Shown here piece after piece: positions 52,482 to 64,000 of a stretch of 64,000 bases of DNA. A model generated the notes under the pieces. It was not told where the DNA came from, searched no databases, and saw nothing but the letters and a program-made list of their open reading frames with translations. The position numbers and the translations under genes are program-made. Position 1 is the first letter of the stretch; the number at the start of each line of letters is the position of its first letter. Source of the DNA: Prinsepia uniflora (taxonomy: Eukaryota > Streptophyta > Magnoliopsida > Rosales > Rosaceae); contig CM064868.1 in NCBI GenBank assembly GCA_032719365.1, positions 11,442,235-11,506,234 of the forward strand. Direction: 5' to 3'.

Positions 52482-52800
52482 CTCGATTCTTATGGTCTAT
52501 GAGTGATATTAAGTAAAGGTTGTTGATCCAGTTATAGTCATAGTCAGATATTGATTAATATTCACAAGATGATGTTAAACAGAGAACTTATAACAAGAAG
52601 AGAAACAGATTGTACTTGGGGAATTCTTCTCCTTGTCGGGGAACGGGTTGGATGTGGGCGTTAACCCCGTAAGGACGAACTGAGTTTCAATAATCGGGTA
52701 TAATATGGATATAGTTAAATATATCCCTTGTCTAATAAAAATTGTCAAACGGGAGCAGGACTAATCTGATTTTCTCGAAAACTTTGGACGGGTCCTATCA
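52482..52800 (+). mobile_element. LTR (AT-rich family), copy 2, 3' end
   Basis: Remainder of the LTR split by element C; it ends TTGGACGGGTCCTATCA. Its identity rests on position after the TTAAC duplication and on the LTR-type terminus. Confidence 0.5.
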
Positions 52801-52951
52801 TTATTGTTTGCTGTTTGTAGAGATTAAGAAGACTTTTGCAAGTACGGACAAATTTTTCTTCATTAATTGGTGTTTTCATTGGGATCCGAGTTGAGAAATA
52901 CACAATAATAGTTCTCGCGTTCGTTCATCATTTATCAATGTTCACCAACCT
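52801..52951 (+). other. short spacer, possibly a retroelement leader
   Basis: Includes TTGGTGTTTTCATTGGGATC (52869-52888), which resembles phrases just after the 5' LTR in some plant Tat-type gypsy elements. No open frame. If so, it and the gag-like fragment at 54693 belong to one element with the LTR ending at 52800. Confidence 0.3.
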
Positions 52952-54692
52952 TGTAACGACCTGTCCCGAATTCCGAGATTAGATTAGTGACTAATCATGA
53001 TTAGTGAGGTTAATCGGTGATTAGTTGGACGAAATCGGACGAACGATGCAAAATGATCATTTTGCCCCTAGTTATGGGTAAAACGTTGAATTTTTGCTCG
53101 GACGGTCAAATAGACTTTTACCGATGACCATGACGTAGTTTGGGAAGTCACGAGTTCATAGACAGGTGGCACGTTCGATTCCGACGTTCGAGGAAAAAGT
53201 TATGACGTTCGGAAGTTCAAGGGAAATTTGGTAATTATGGTTAAAAAGAGGCAAATGTTGACTTTTTGACTGGGAGGTCCGATGGCCGAGGATCTAAGAC
53301 CGTTACGTAGATCGGGGCGATACGAATCCATAAACAGGCGACACGCTGAAATCGGACTTCGAACGGGAAAATTATGGGTCACGGAAGTTTGATTTCACTA
53401 TGCACACATTACGAGGCGAGGACACTTGGCTTATTCTGATTGGGTCAGATATTTTAAGTGGGACCTATGGATGAGTGACAAGTGTCACTCATCCCATTGG
53501 CGAATAACCCTAAAATGTGGATCTATGTCTTGATTGGTGAGATTGGATTAAAATATTGATATTTTACTTATTTTATAATTTCCGCTTAATTCATCCTTTA
53601 ATCTTGACCCTTCATCTCATCATCCCTCTCAATCTCCACCGTCCATTCATTTCCCTTCTTCATCAAACTTCATCAGCCCTCCTCTGTTCTCTCACAACCC
53701 GATCATCCATTTTCATTTCGACCCACACACACCTCACCACCATAATCATCAATGAGTGTTAGTGTGTGACCGTGAGGGGGTGAAATGAGAGACTGAGAAC
53801 GACGGTGTGATGGTGGTCGACGACGGAGGACACGGCGGGGGAAACCCGAAACTCACGGGTAAGAGTTTGAAAATTCAAGTATGGGTTTTAGGGAGCCTTA
53901 GTCGATTCTATTAATTGGAAATAGTTTCTGGTGAACTTTTGGGAAGGTCTGGATCGTTGTTAAAGCTGGGACGGCCGGAGGCCACGACGGTGGAAACTTG
54001 CAAGGGCCGGTTCGGTTTTTAATCGTGGAAGGTAGTTTCTTGAACCATTCCTCTGGTTTTTATTAGCTAAAAAGATAGGAAATGATGATAGGGAGCTTTA
54101 GGGATTAAAATGGACAAAAATGGATTAGAAAAGGACCAGATATGGCCTTGAACCGGTCCAGACCGGTTCGACCGGTCCAGTTACAAGGAAAAACCCGGTT
54201 TGGCCATTTGGGAAGATGATGAACAGTGCGAGCGTGGGCTCACGCGCATCACCTTCCTTGGGCGCGTGGGGACGCGTGTCCACCCTTTTGGAGAAGTGTT
54301 CAACACGTGAAATCTTCTATTTGATGTAATGAATATTTTGGGACTGGTTTCGTGTCGATCGGACACCGTCTCAATAATGGTCGGGGCATCGGAAGGTTTA
54401 GGTTCGAGATTTAAAATAGTTAAAAATTCGAGAAAATTAAGGGGCTTCAATAAGAGGTTAATAAGGTAGTTAGTAACCCTCTAGATTGATTTGGACAGGT
54501 TTGGGAGTCCCGGTGATGACGATTTGCCCAGTGAGGCTTACGGCATGCAAACCGAGGCGGCAGTTTAGGACGGTATGTGAGTGGACTTTTGTTTTATAAA
54601 TCTTATGCATGCATAACTGTTTTATATGGATTATTATTGTGATTATATGATGTTGATTTGGATATTGGTGAATTATATAGTTTCACGCATTT
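52952..54692 (+). mobile_element. LTR, 3'-truncated
   Basis: Starts TGTAACGACCTGTCCC and follows the solo LTR at 2065 in order until TTTCACGCATTT, equivalent to about 3625, where it is cut off. Two U3 modules are clear (ATAGACAGGTGGCACG at about 53158 and AAACAGGCGACACG at about 53332). A decayed GCGAGCGTG…CACGCGC inverted repeat is near 54229-54247. The left flank is AACCT; the right end is lost, so no duplication can be checked. Confidence 0.65.
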
Positions 54693-56462
54693 GTTGGATG
54701 AAGTACCAAGGAAAAGTCAACTTTATGCAAATAGGGATCTGCAGAATTTCCTAGATGGACATCATGATGTGTCGAGAGAAAGCCAAGCGCATGAGGGACT
54801 TGATGCAGGCTACCAATTCCTAAGGCATAGATCTCGACGTAATACACACTAGTGGCGAATACCTTGGCGCTAACCTCTTCAAGACAACTTATCTCAACAA
54901 GTTGAAAGATTGAGCAACCAAGTACAAGTACAATTGAAGTTTCAGCAACGGCTCTTAGCTAAATGAACAACCCAAGAGCGTGGGAGACATTCCATATCCC
55001 ATGGAGGGAAAAATGATGTTCCAAGACGCTATGGAAAAGAAACAATCCGATTTCAAACGATATATAATGACACTTCGTTAAGTGACTCTAGAGAGGAAAG
55101 TCACACTTGTAGAACAAAAACCCAATAGCATCCAACGCGATCAGTGCATGAGCGTCTTGGAGAACGTGTAGGGACATCATCGTAAATTGAAAATTCACAT
55201 GGGAGCAGGAGGCAATACACAGCTTCCAGAAACACTCCAAAATGCAATGACCATCAAAGCGGGGAAGGGGACAAGACATACCCACCCACATGTTCTCCAA
55301 AATAAAAAACTGAGATTCTAGGTGGATAACGATGATTAACACGTCATGACTCACAACCTCACCAACGCAACGTAAATCTAGAAGATGATCTAAGTCACCA
55401 AATCCAATCATGCACACCTTGTGTGAGAGACATCGAGGAGTAATCGTTCCCTTATAGGTTCGTAACTCCGCATTTTAATCAGTTCAAAGGAACTTCCGAC
55501 CCAATGAAGCATATTGACTATTACTGAGGGATTATGGTTCCTCATAAGCACAATGATGCACTCATGTGCAACGTGTTCCAAGCTTCCCTGTAAGGCCAAG
55601 TAATGATATGGTTCAACCATCTCCCCTAGAGGTCTATCGCTTCTTTTGAAGAGCTAATTCTAACATTTTTGAAAGAATGCTCACAACTTCGCACTATCGA
55701 AGTGTAGTTCATCTATTTATTATTAGAAAAATCGAAAGAGACTATGCGATATTACATCCTGCGGTACTATGAGGAAAAATCTCGGGTAGTCGAATGTAGT
55801 GATCTAGTTGAGACGATGACATCCAAGCAAGGGTTTCCTCGAGATAATCAGCTTTACAGAGACATTGTAATGAATAATGCTCGTAGCCTCACCAAAATGC
55901 TCTCCTTCGTAGAGCGACATGCATGCTGAGATGATGAGAAAAATGCCGCTTATGCGCCAGATCGTGCCAAGACAAGAGAAAGAGCCTCCAAACCATCACC
56001 ACCATGCAAAGAGGATATCGACAATAACTTTTTGTATAGGGGGTCCAACAAGCGTAAGGAAAACCAAACTTCCAATGCTTCAGCCATTTGGAAGCCTAAT
56101 CTTCAACTCTCACTATTGGTCCACCAGATTCATAATGAGATCAAAGACAAGACTTGGTTCAAAAAATCAGGACATATCAAAGGCGACCAGGAGAAGGATG
56201 ATAAAACCAACTGGTGCGCCTATCATAAGTGCTATGGGTATGACATCAACACATGTATATCTTTCAAAAGATATCTTCAAAATCTAGTTAAGGAAGGACA
56301 TTGTACATAATACATTAAGATGAAACCTACAAATCATCTGGATAACATAGAACCTAAGGAGCCTGCATCAAAATTGATTTGCATCAACTAGCTGCATGTC
56401 AATATAATTAACCCAACCATCATTTGCCATAAGCTACATGTCAAAGCCCAAAAGACATAGAA
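54693..56462 (+). pseudogene. decayed Ty3/gypsy gag-like fragment
   Basis: From about 55459 to 55709 one plus frame, broken by three in-frame stops, shows the order of the plant retrotransposon gag core: a PHFNQFKGTSDPMKHI-like start, then DALMCNVFQASL, then WFNHLP, then SFEELILTFL. Downstream, 56206-56310 encodes WCAYHKCYGYDINTCISFK, a form of the gag C-terminal Cys-His motif of Tat-type elements. Gag forms the particle in which the RNA is copied. Stops and frame changes make it nonfunctional. The right end is cut by element F's LTR. Family assignment is by motif order only. Confidence 0.6.
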
Positions 56463-58309
56463 TGACAGGACCCGCCCCGATCCCTCGGGGACCACAAGGG
56501 GACGTGCCCTGCTCCCATTTGACACCCGAACTAACATTCCAAAATTAACCTCAAAAGTTCAAATGCATAAATAACCAAATCAAAGTTATACATCAAATCC
56601 GAAATTTAACCGATGTCAGACTAGGGATAAAGTCCAAAATTACAAATTCCGAGCACGACTCTAAATAAAACCTGCGGGTCAACCTACCCAACAGGGATTC
56701 AGGTACGCAGAAGTAGATCTCTGCCTCAGCCTCAGGATCCTCCTCTACCTCAGTAGCACAGCCTGGAGGGGTTACCAAAACATTAAGGGTGAGTGGGCCG
56801 AAACTTAAGTTTATAAAACAGAAACCGGCTCGGGGAAGCAGTCCGAACACGCTTCCCGAGATAACCGGCCCTAATCTGACCCACTTAACCATCTCAGATC
56901 AACACGGTTATTTAACAGAAAATGTTCAGAATGATGAGAGGATAAAAAGTCATGTTGATCGTGATCGGAGATAAGCCTCAACGCGCCCTCACGCGCTGCC
57001 CAAAGTGGTTGCGCGTGAAAGTCACGCGCCTGACACTGTAGCTACAGTGTCACCTTCTTCACCCGATAGTCTGTTAAACGGGTCTGCCACCTGCGGCTTG
57101 ACCCGATTAATTACCCATCAATTCCTACTCGATTTTAATCATTCTTGATCCTAACATGTTCATTAACTATCCAATTTAGGTTTTGTGATATCAATTAGCC
57201 CTGTAAGGTCCTTAATCGACCCTTCGACCCGTGATCACCCAAACGGGTCGATCACCACAACTCTCTGGTTTCCAAACCATAATCAAATTAACTTAATAGT
57301 AAGCATTCTAGGGCTAAAACGAACTGAAATACACAATCAATTGAACCAACACTCACCTAGAAGTGGTCGTCCTTAGCTCTGAAATTTCCCTGAAATCAGT
57401 CGCCTCAGTCCCAGCTCAACCGTGGCTGGTTCCCCTCAATTTTGATGTGGTTGAGTTCCAAACACTCCCAGAAGACTAAACCAGGCCTTGGTTTGGTCCA
57501 ACAAGCTCCAGAAATCAAAACCCCAATTTTCCCTCCAATTTTTCTCTGGTTTTCCTCTCCAATTCTCAGCACTCACTGCACCAGAGTGAAGCACACTTAA
57601 ATCCTACTCTGTTTAAACAAACCGTGCCGCCTCAGAAGATCGTGGAAACCGAGCCTGGCCACTGAGAAAAGTTTCCAGCAAAGCTTCAAATTGGATTAAA
57701 GAAATGTCCGTGTTTGCTGGATGAATCCGCCCATGTTCTGATGCCTTTAAGGCTTAAATAATCCTCCCTTTTCAGTCCACTATCCGATTAAAGAATGGGA
57801 TTGTTCAGAATCACCACACACGGTGGTGCAACCATGTTCTCCCCACGGTTTGCTACAGTAACCAAGGGGTAAAATGACTAAAATGCCCTCAGTTCAGAAA
57901 TTACCAAAATGCCCTTCGCTCTCTAGACCCGTAACTCAGCCATCCGATGTCCGATTTTAGCGCGCCGCCTGTCAACGGACTCAGGGCATCGAGACCTACC
58001 TAACGGTCCTCGAATCGTGTGAAAATTAGTTGTCAAACGAAAAGTCAACATTTTCCCCTTTTCGTCCGAATTACAGAAATGCCCCTGAACTTCCGATAGT
58101 CATAACTTTTTCCCTGTTCGTCCGAATTGGACGTGCCACTTGTCTATGAACTCGTGACGTCCCGAACTACGTCACGGTCATCGATCAAAGTCTGTTTGAC
58201 CCACCAATCAAAAAGTCAACAATCTGGCAATACAACTCATCAGGGGTAAAAACGTCAATTCATTCATTAATTTACAATATTAAAATCCTCGAATTTCCGG
58301 GGCGTTACA
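56463..58309 (-). mobile_element. 3' LTR of chromovirus-type element F
   Basis: Plus-strand ends TGACAGGACCCGCCCC… and …CCGGGGCGTTACA give a minus-oriented LTR of 1847 bp lying directly after pol and a polypurine tract. It is the same family as the solo LTR 60891-63485 (2595 bp) but lacks about 750 bp equivalent to roughly 62440-63160. It contains a perfect 22-bp palindrome (57031-57052), GCGCGTG…CACGCGC (57011-57029) and two U3 modules (about 57965 and 58138). Confidence 0.8.
57031..57052. repeat. 22-bp perfect palindrome in F's 3' LTR
   Basis: Self-complementary around the central GTAGCTAC; outer arms TGACACT/AGTGTCA. The same palindrome is unchanged in the solo LTR at 62151-62172. It sits next to the GC-rich inverted repeat. 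Confidence 0.9.
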
Positions 58310-58323
58310 ATCTTCCCCCCTTA
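58310..58323 (-). other. polypurine tract of element F
   Basis: Minus strand TTAAGGGGGGAAGAT, ending directly at the LTR start. This is the standard position and form in Tekay/Del-type chromoviruses. Confidence 0.75.
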
Positions 58324-58329
58324 AGAAAT

Positions 58330-60885
58330 TTCGGGATAAAGAAACAAATAAGGAAATTGTCCTCGCATCCGTGCCTCGGGTTCCCATGTGGCTTCCTCCA
58401 CATTCTGGTTTCTCCAGAGAATCTTCACGAGAGGGATAGTCTTCTGACGTAGTACTTTGTCCTTCCGATCCAAAATCTATACGGGTTGTTCCTCAAAGCT
58501 CAAATCCTCTCGGAGTTCGATAGGTTGCCCCTCCAGTACATGAGAGGCATCATGTACGTACTTTCGTAGCATCGATACGTGGAAAATGTTGTGAACTCTA
58601 GAAAGTTTTGGAGGTAGTGCCAATCTGTAAGCAACCCGGCCAATCCTCTCCACGATTTCATAAGGTGCAATAAAACGTGGACTAAGTTTCCCTCGTCGAC
58701 CAAACCGGATAATTCCTTTCCACAGAGATAACTTGAGGAAGACAAAATCTCCAACCTCAAATTCCAAGTGTCGAATCCGTCTGTCAGCATAACTCTTTTG
58801 ACGATTTTGTGCCACCTTCAGTCTTTCCTTGATAACACGAACAGTTTCGTGGGTTAGGTCCATCAATTCCGGCCCTACAGCCGCTCGCTCCCCTATCTCC
58901 ATCCAGCAGATAGGTGTCCTGCACTGTCGACCATACAGTGCCTCATAGGGTGCCATCCCGATACTTTCCTGATAACTGTTGTTGTACGCGAATTCCATCA
59001 ATGGCAAGTGAGTATCCCATGAATCCTGAAACTGTAGCACACAAGACCTCATCATGTCCTCTAGGGTCTGAATGGTCCTCTCAGACTATCCATCGGTCTG
59101 TGGATGGAAAGCAGTACTGAAACGTAGGGTTGTTCCCAAAGTGGTTTGTAAACTCCGCCATAACCTGGAAGTGAAATGCGGATCACGATCAGACACGATC
59201 GACTTCGGCGTACCATGCAATCGTATGATTTCCTTTACGAACAATTGAGCCAGTCGGTTAGGTTTATAAGTCTTTTGAACCGGCAGAAAATGGTCTGACT
59301 TAGTTAACCAGTCCACAATGACCCATACTCCATCAACTCCACTATGGGTCCTTGGTAACTTAAAGACGAAGTCCATGGTGATGTGATCCCACTTCAACCC
59401 GGGAATCGGAAGTGGCTGCATAGCCCCATAAGGTCTCTGCCGTTCCGCCTTAACCTGCTGACAAGTTAAGCATCTGCTCACGAACTCTGCAATGTCCTTC
59501 TTCATTCCTGGTCACCAATAATGGCTCCGGAGGGTACGGTACATCTTTGTACCTCCCGGATGCATAGCATAAGCCGAACTATGTGCCTCCTCCAGAATCT
59601 CGGCCTGTAACTCTGCCACTGCAGGTACACACAAACGGCCCAACTTCACAAGTGCTCCATCACCTCGGATGGTAAAATCCTGTCTCTCACCTGCATCTAC
59701 CTCAATCCTGTAGATACAAAGTATCGGATCCTGAAGTTGTGCTTCGATAATCCGATCAATCAGCACTGGTCGTACATGGAAGCTGGCCAATAAAGCTACA
59801 TGCTCATCCGTATCCAAAACAACTCCCGTCTTCCGGAGTTCTACCAGCAAGGGAAGATACACCATCCTCAAGTGTGCAACTGATCCCGCTGATTTCGTGC
59901 TGAGTGCATCTGCCACCACATTGGCCTTACCCGGATGGTACTCAATCGTACAGTCATAATCCTTTAGTAGCTCTAACCATCTCCGTTGCCTCATGTTAAG
60001 CTCCTTCTGGGTGAATAGATACTTTAGGCTCTGGTGGTCGGTGTATATCCTGCACGTTGCGCCTAATAGGTAATGTCTCCAGATTTTTAGAGCATGAACT
60101 ACCGCTGCCAACTCCAAATCATGGGTAGGGTAGTTCAATTCATGAGTCTTTAGCTGCCGTGATGCGTAAGCGATAACCTTACCAGTCTGCATTAACACGC
60201 AACCCAACCCTTGTAGTGATGCATCACTAAAGACCACGAACTCTCCAATGTTATCCGGCAATGCCAGGACAGGTGCAGTGGTCAATCGATCCTTCAATTC
60301 TTGGAAACTCTATTCACACTACACATCCCAAATGAACTTCACCCCCTTCCGAGTCAATCGAGTCAACGGTGTAGCAATTTTGGAGAAACCCTCCACGAAT
60401 CTCCGGTAGTAACCTGCTAACCAGACAAAACTCCGCACCTCCGTTACCGTTGTCGGTCTAGCCCAGTTAGTCACCGCCTCTGTTTTCTGGGGATCCACGC
60501 TAATCCCATCCGCTGATATCACATGTCCCAGAAAACCAATACTGCTCAGCCAAAATTGGCACTTGCTCAGCTTGGCGTACAACTATTCCTGTCTCAGCTT
60601 CTCCAACACCAACCGTAGATGTTCCTCATGTGCTTGGGCACTCCTTGAGTACACCAAGATATCATCGATGAACACAATCACAAATTTATCCAAGTAGGAT
60701 CGGAAGACCCTGTTCATCAAATCTATGAATGCTGCCGGAGCATTCGTCAAGCCGAAAGGCATCACTAGGAACTAGTAATGTTCGTAATGGGTTCGAAATG
60801 CTGTTTTCGGAATATCCTCCTCCGAAATCCTCAGCTGGTGATACCCAGACCGTAAATCAATCTTCGAGAAACACTGTGCTCCCCG
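58330..60885 (-). pseudogene. Ty3/gypsy pol remnant: RT C-terminal part, RNase H, integrase, chromodomain
   Basis: Minus strand, one polyprotein frame broken by stops at 60772, 60583, 60319 (and one nearby), 59512, 59086 and 58477. Order: RT core with GYHQLRI, MPFGLTNAPAAF and the catalytic FIDD (about 60600-60880); connection; RNase H with SDAS…TDHQSLKYL (about 59980-60270); integrase HHCC finger with H…C-LTC (about 59440-59570); integrase core with D-D-E signatures (MDFV, SDRD, MEFAYN; 58960-59410); GPY-like region (58600-58700); chromodomain-like end with VLWRN and EATWEPEA (58370-58476). Such elements copy RNA into DNA, and the chromodomain is thought to guide insertion to heterochromatin. 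It is of Tekay/Del type by motif pattern. The stops make it inactive. Confidence 0.88.
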
Positions 60886-60890
60886 CAACT

Positions 60891-63485
60891 TGTAACACCC
60901 CGGAAATTCGAGGATTTTAATATTGTAATTTAATATGTGAATTGACGCTTTTACCCTTGTGATTGGTATGGCCAAATTATTGACTTTTGATTGGTGAATT
61001 AAATGGACTTTGACCTATGACCGTGACGTAGTTCGGAACGTCACGAGTTCATAGACAGGTGGCACGTCCATTTCGGACGATCAGGGAAAAAGTTATGACT
61101 ATCGGAAGCTCAGAGGCATTACTGTAAGTTGGACTTCACGGGCGAAAATGTTGACTTTTCGTGTGACAATTAATTTTCACGCGACTCAAGGACCGATAGG
61201 TAGGTCTCGACGTCCTGAGTCCGTAGACAGGCGGCACGCCAAAATCGGACTTCGTATGGCTGAGTTACGGGTCTAGGAAGTGAGGGGTATTTTGGTAATT
61301 ATTGAACCATAGGCATTTTGGTCTTTTTACCCGGGTTACTGTAGCAGACCGCGGGGGACATGGGCCGCACCACCATGTGCGGTGGTTCAATCGTGCAATT
61401 GGTTGTGCAATTGTGTGCTGGAAAGTTGGGAGTGTCTGGTGCTTTAGACCGTGGTCTGTTGCATCCACCGTGCACGACCCCATTATTAATTTAAGATTCG
61501 AAGCTTTTCGGGGGACATTTTTCAGTGGACAATTGGACACCCACGAGCCTCTGGGACGGCTTGAAATTAATTAAAACTGATTATATAGTGTGTGTGAGCT
61601 TCACTCTGGTATTGAAAGGACTGAAAATAAGAGTGGAACCAGAGAGAAACCATTTTGGGAATTTTTGGAGGGAAATCTGGTTTTTGATTTCTACAGTGCG
61701 TTGGGCCAATCTAATCGTAGAGTAAGCTTTCTGGGAGTATTTGGAACACAACCATATCAAAATCGAAGGCAACCAGCCACGGGTGAGCTGGGACGGTGAC
61801 TGCCGTGTTCAGAGGAATTTCAGAGGTTTGGACGACTACTTCCAGGTGAGTGTTGATTCAATTGAGTGTGTTTTCCAGTTCGTTGTGATACTATGATGCT
61901 TCATGTAAGGTTAATTTGATTTCGGTTTAGAAACCAGTGAGTTGGGGTGATCAACCCGTTTGGATGATCACGGGTCGAAGGGCCGTTTGAGGATTCGATT
62001 TGGCAAATTAATAACCCAGAACTTAAATTACATGTTTAATTAACATGTTAGGATCAAATTGGATTGAAATCGAGTAGGAATTGATGGGTAATTAACCGGG
62101 TCAAGCCGCGGGTGGCAGACCCGAATTACAGACAAACGGGGTGAAGGTGCTGACACTGTAGCTACAGTGTCAGGCGCGTGACTTTCACGCGCAGCCACTT
62201 TGGGCGGCGCGTGAGGGCGCGTTGGGGCTTATCTCCGATCACGATCAACATGACTTTTATCCCTCTCATCATTCTGAACATTTTTGGTGAAGTAACCATG
62301 TTGATCTGAGATAGTTTTTGATGGGTCAGTTTAGGGCCGGTTGCCTCGGGGAACGCGTCGACGGATTCCCCGAGCCGGTTTCTATTTCGGACTTTGTGGT
62401 TAAACATTTTAGACTTGTAGTGACCCTTACATGTGATTTGGACTGACAGGAATTGTACGATACTCCCGGTACAAGTTCATACGCACAGGTTCACCGCGGG
62501 ATCGTACAGTGAGTGGGCCATTTTCTTAAACCCTTGCGTGCATAAATGTTTTCCGGTTTATTATACTTATTCACATGCTAAAACAATAATGGTTTTGATG
62601 ATATGGAAATTATGGTTATGGCACGTTTCACGGTATTTGGGCTTGAGACTCGTCTGATGAAACTTAATGATTGGTTCGGATTTTATCTATGTATATATAT
62701 ATGCTTTGCATGTGGATATCAATAAAATGTATTTGGTACTGCACTGTATAGATCCTTTCATATTATATTGTCTCCTCCGGCGAGGTACCCCGGAGAGGTC
62801 ACGGACGTCTAGTACGTCCAGCGTCTATGACGCTAAGCATCAGGTGATGCTGCATCAGGTGATGCTGTACCCGAACGAGATTCGGGGATTTAACTCGGAA
62901 ATTGAGACCCGAGTGGCACGCGTAGCCTTATTATTGTGACCTTATTAGGCGTCAAGAACGTCAAACATCAGGTGATGTCGGGATTGGAGTGTATAGTGCA
63001 GCAACTAAAATTATACTTATGGTTTTATTACATGCCTTATGGTTCATATTGTATGGTTTAGGATTTAAATAATGATGCATGCATGTTTTGAAAACGGAGG
63101 GGTAAATTATATGTTTTACTTATCAAATGATTTTATAAAATTGAGTTTCGGTTCACTCACCCTTATTGTTTTTGGTAACCCCTCCAGGTCGTGATACTGA
63201 GGTAGAGGAGGAAACTGAGGCTGAGGCATAGATCTACTTCTGCGTACCTGAACCCCTGTTGGGTGGTTTGCCCGCATGTTTTATTTTAGAGTCGTGCTCG
63301 CAACTTGTAATTTTGGATTTCATCCCTTGTCTGACATCTGTTAATTCGGATTTGATGTATGACTTTAATTTGGTTATTTATGCAATTGATGTTTTGAGGT
63401 CAAAATTGGTATGAATTATTGGGTGTCAGACGGGAGCAGGGCACGTCCCCTTGTGATCCCTATGGGATCGGGGCGGGTCCTGTCA
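60891..63485 (+). mobile_element. solo LTR inserted in element F's reverse transcriptase (CAACT duplication)
   Basis: Starts TGTAACACCCCGGAAATTC, ends GGCGGGTCCTGTCA, 2595 bp. CAACT flanks it at 60886-60890 and 63486-63490, and the RT frame of F is continuous across the site if the insert and one CAACT are ignored. It is the same LTR family as F's own 3' LTR but in the opposite direction. It includes U3 modules at 61053 and 61225 (172 bp apart), the 22-bp palindrome (62151-62172), GCGCGTG…CACGCGC (62174-62192) and a GGTGATGCTGCATCAGGTGATGCTG duplication near 62841-62866. Its open frames are chance. Confidence 0.92.
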
Positions 63486-64000
63486 CAACTGGTCAAAAAG
63501 GTCATCGATCCTGGGTAAAGGGTACTGGTTCCTCAGTGTCACCTTGTTGAGTTGTCGATAGTCTATACACAAACGAAGACTCCCCTCCTTCTTCTTCACG
63601 AACAACACCGGTGCTCCCCACGGTGAAGTACTGGGTCGGACATATCCCAAATCCGCCAACTCCTGCAACTGAGTTTTATGTTCTCGTAACTCTGCCAGCG
63701 CTATCCGGTATGGTGCCTGGGATATAGGTCGGGTACCGGGGAGTAGTTCAATCGTGAACTCGATTTCCCGCGGTGATGGTAATCCAGGTAAGTCTTCCGG
63801 GAACACATCCGGAAACTCACGTACCACTGGTATCTCGTCGATACCCGGAGTATCAACCTACTCCGACACGACATGCGCCAGATAGCCCTGTCATCCCTTT
63901 CCTAGAAGTCTGGTAGCAGCAAGTGAAGAAATCACTTTAGGAGGCGAACCATCACGCTCCCCCTGAAAGATAACCTCCGGCAAACCCGGACTTCGCAGAA
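63486..64000 (-). pseudogene. Ty3/gypsy pol remnant: end of protease region and RT N-terminal part
   Basis: Minus-strand continuation of F's pol upstream of the solo LTR. 63827-63486 encodes the linker FPDVFPEDLPGLP, then SPWGAPVLFVKKK and CIDYRQLNKVT of the RT fingers. Upstream, to the window edge, VISSLAATRLLGKG-type sequence of the protease-RT linker is visible with stops at about 63884 and 63857. Gag, protease and the 5' LTR lie beyond the window. Confidence 0.85.

Overview
The window is nuclear DNA of a flowering plant, probably a eudicot. It has spliced genes with GT-AG introns, long AT-rich introns and intergenic DNA. Most of the rest is nested LTR retrotransposons of Ty3/gypsy type with LTRs of about 2-3 kb. 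The species cannot be told from the sequence.

Layout. (1) 1-10985: a non-autonomous, minus-oriented LTR element (A) that runs off the left edge. It carries two solo LTRs, 2065-4927 and 7094-9872; the second has perfect CCACC target duplications. A broken miniature element (TRIM) follows at 10986-11360. (2) 11361-26843: a gene island with two complete minus-strand genes. One is an ortholog of the guard-cell receptor-like pseudokinase GHR1 (12560-16038, 3 coding exons, 1063 residues). The other is the Obg-family ATPase OLA1/YchF1 (18674-25982, 12 coding exons, 394 residues). (3) 26844-39270: LTRs of an AT-rich family, one carrying a (TG)n tract of about 316 bp; a truncated non-autonomous element (B, minus); another LTR with a 22-G homopolymer; and a nearly complete TRIM. 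(4) 39271-52476: a complete non-autonomous element (C, plus) with TTAAC target duplications, primer-binding site and polypurine tract. Its 3' LTR is split by a 4.5-kb insertion (ATTGG duplications) and by a textbook 713-bp TRIM (TCATT duplications). (5) 52477-56462: LTR pieces and a decayed gag-like fragment. (6) 56463-64000: a decayed chromodomain-type Ty3/gypsy element (F, minus) with 3' LTR and pol. Its reverse-transcriptase region is split by a 2595-bp solo LTR of the same LTR family, in the opposite orientation, flanked by CAACT duplications.

How it fits together. Only GHR1 and OLA1 look like functional host genes. GHR1-type proteins act in stomatal closure, and OLA1 is a ribosome-associated ATPase; they share strand and neighbourhood but no obvious pathway. 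Elements A, B and C have homologous internal regions without recognisable coding domains and look like one large non-autonomous (LARD-like) family, presumably mobilised by autonomous gypsy elements such as F. No bacterial-type operon, CRISPR, rRNA or tRNA gene was seen. I found no clearly new protein system. The most unusual signals are in the LTRs: a conserved GC-rich inverted repeat, a duplicated U3 module, a cluster of ACGT-core motifs, and an unnamed TRIM family with three copies.
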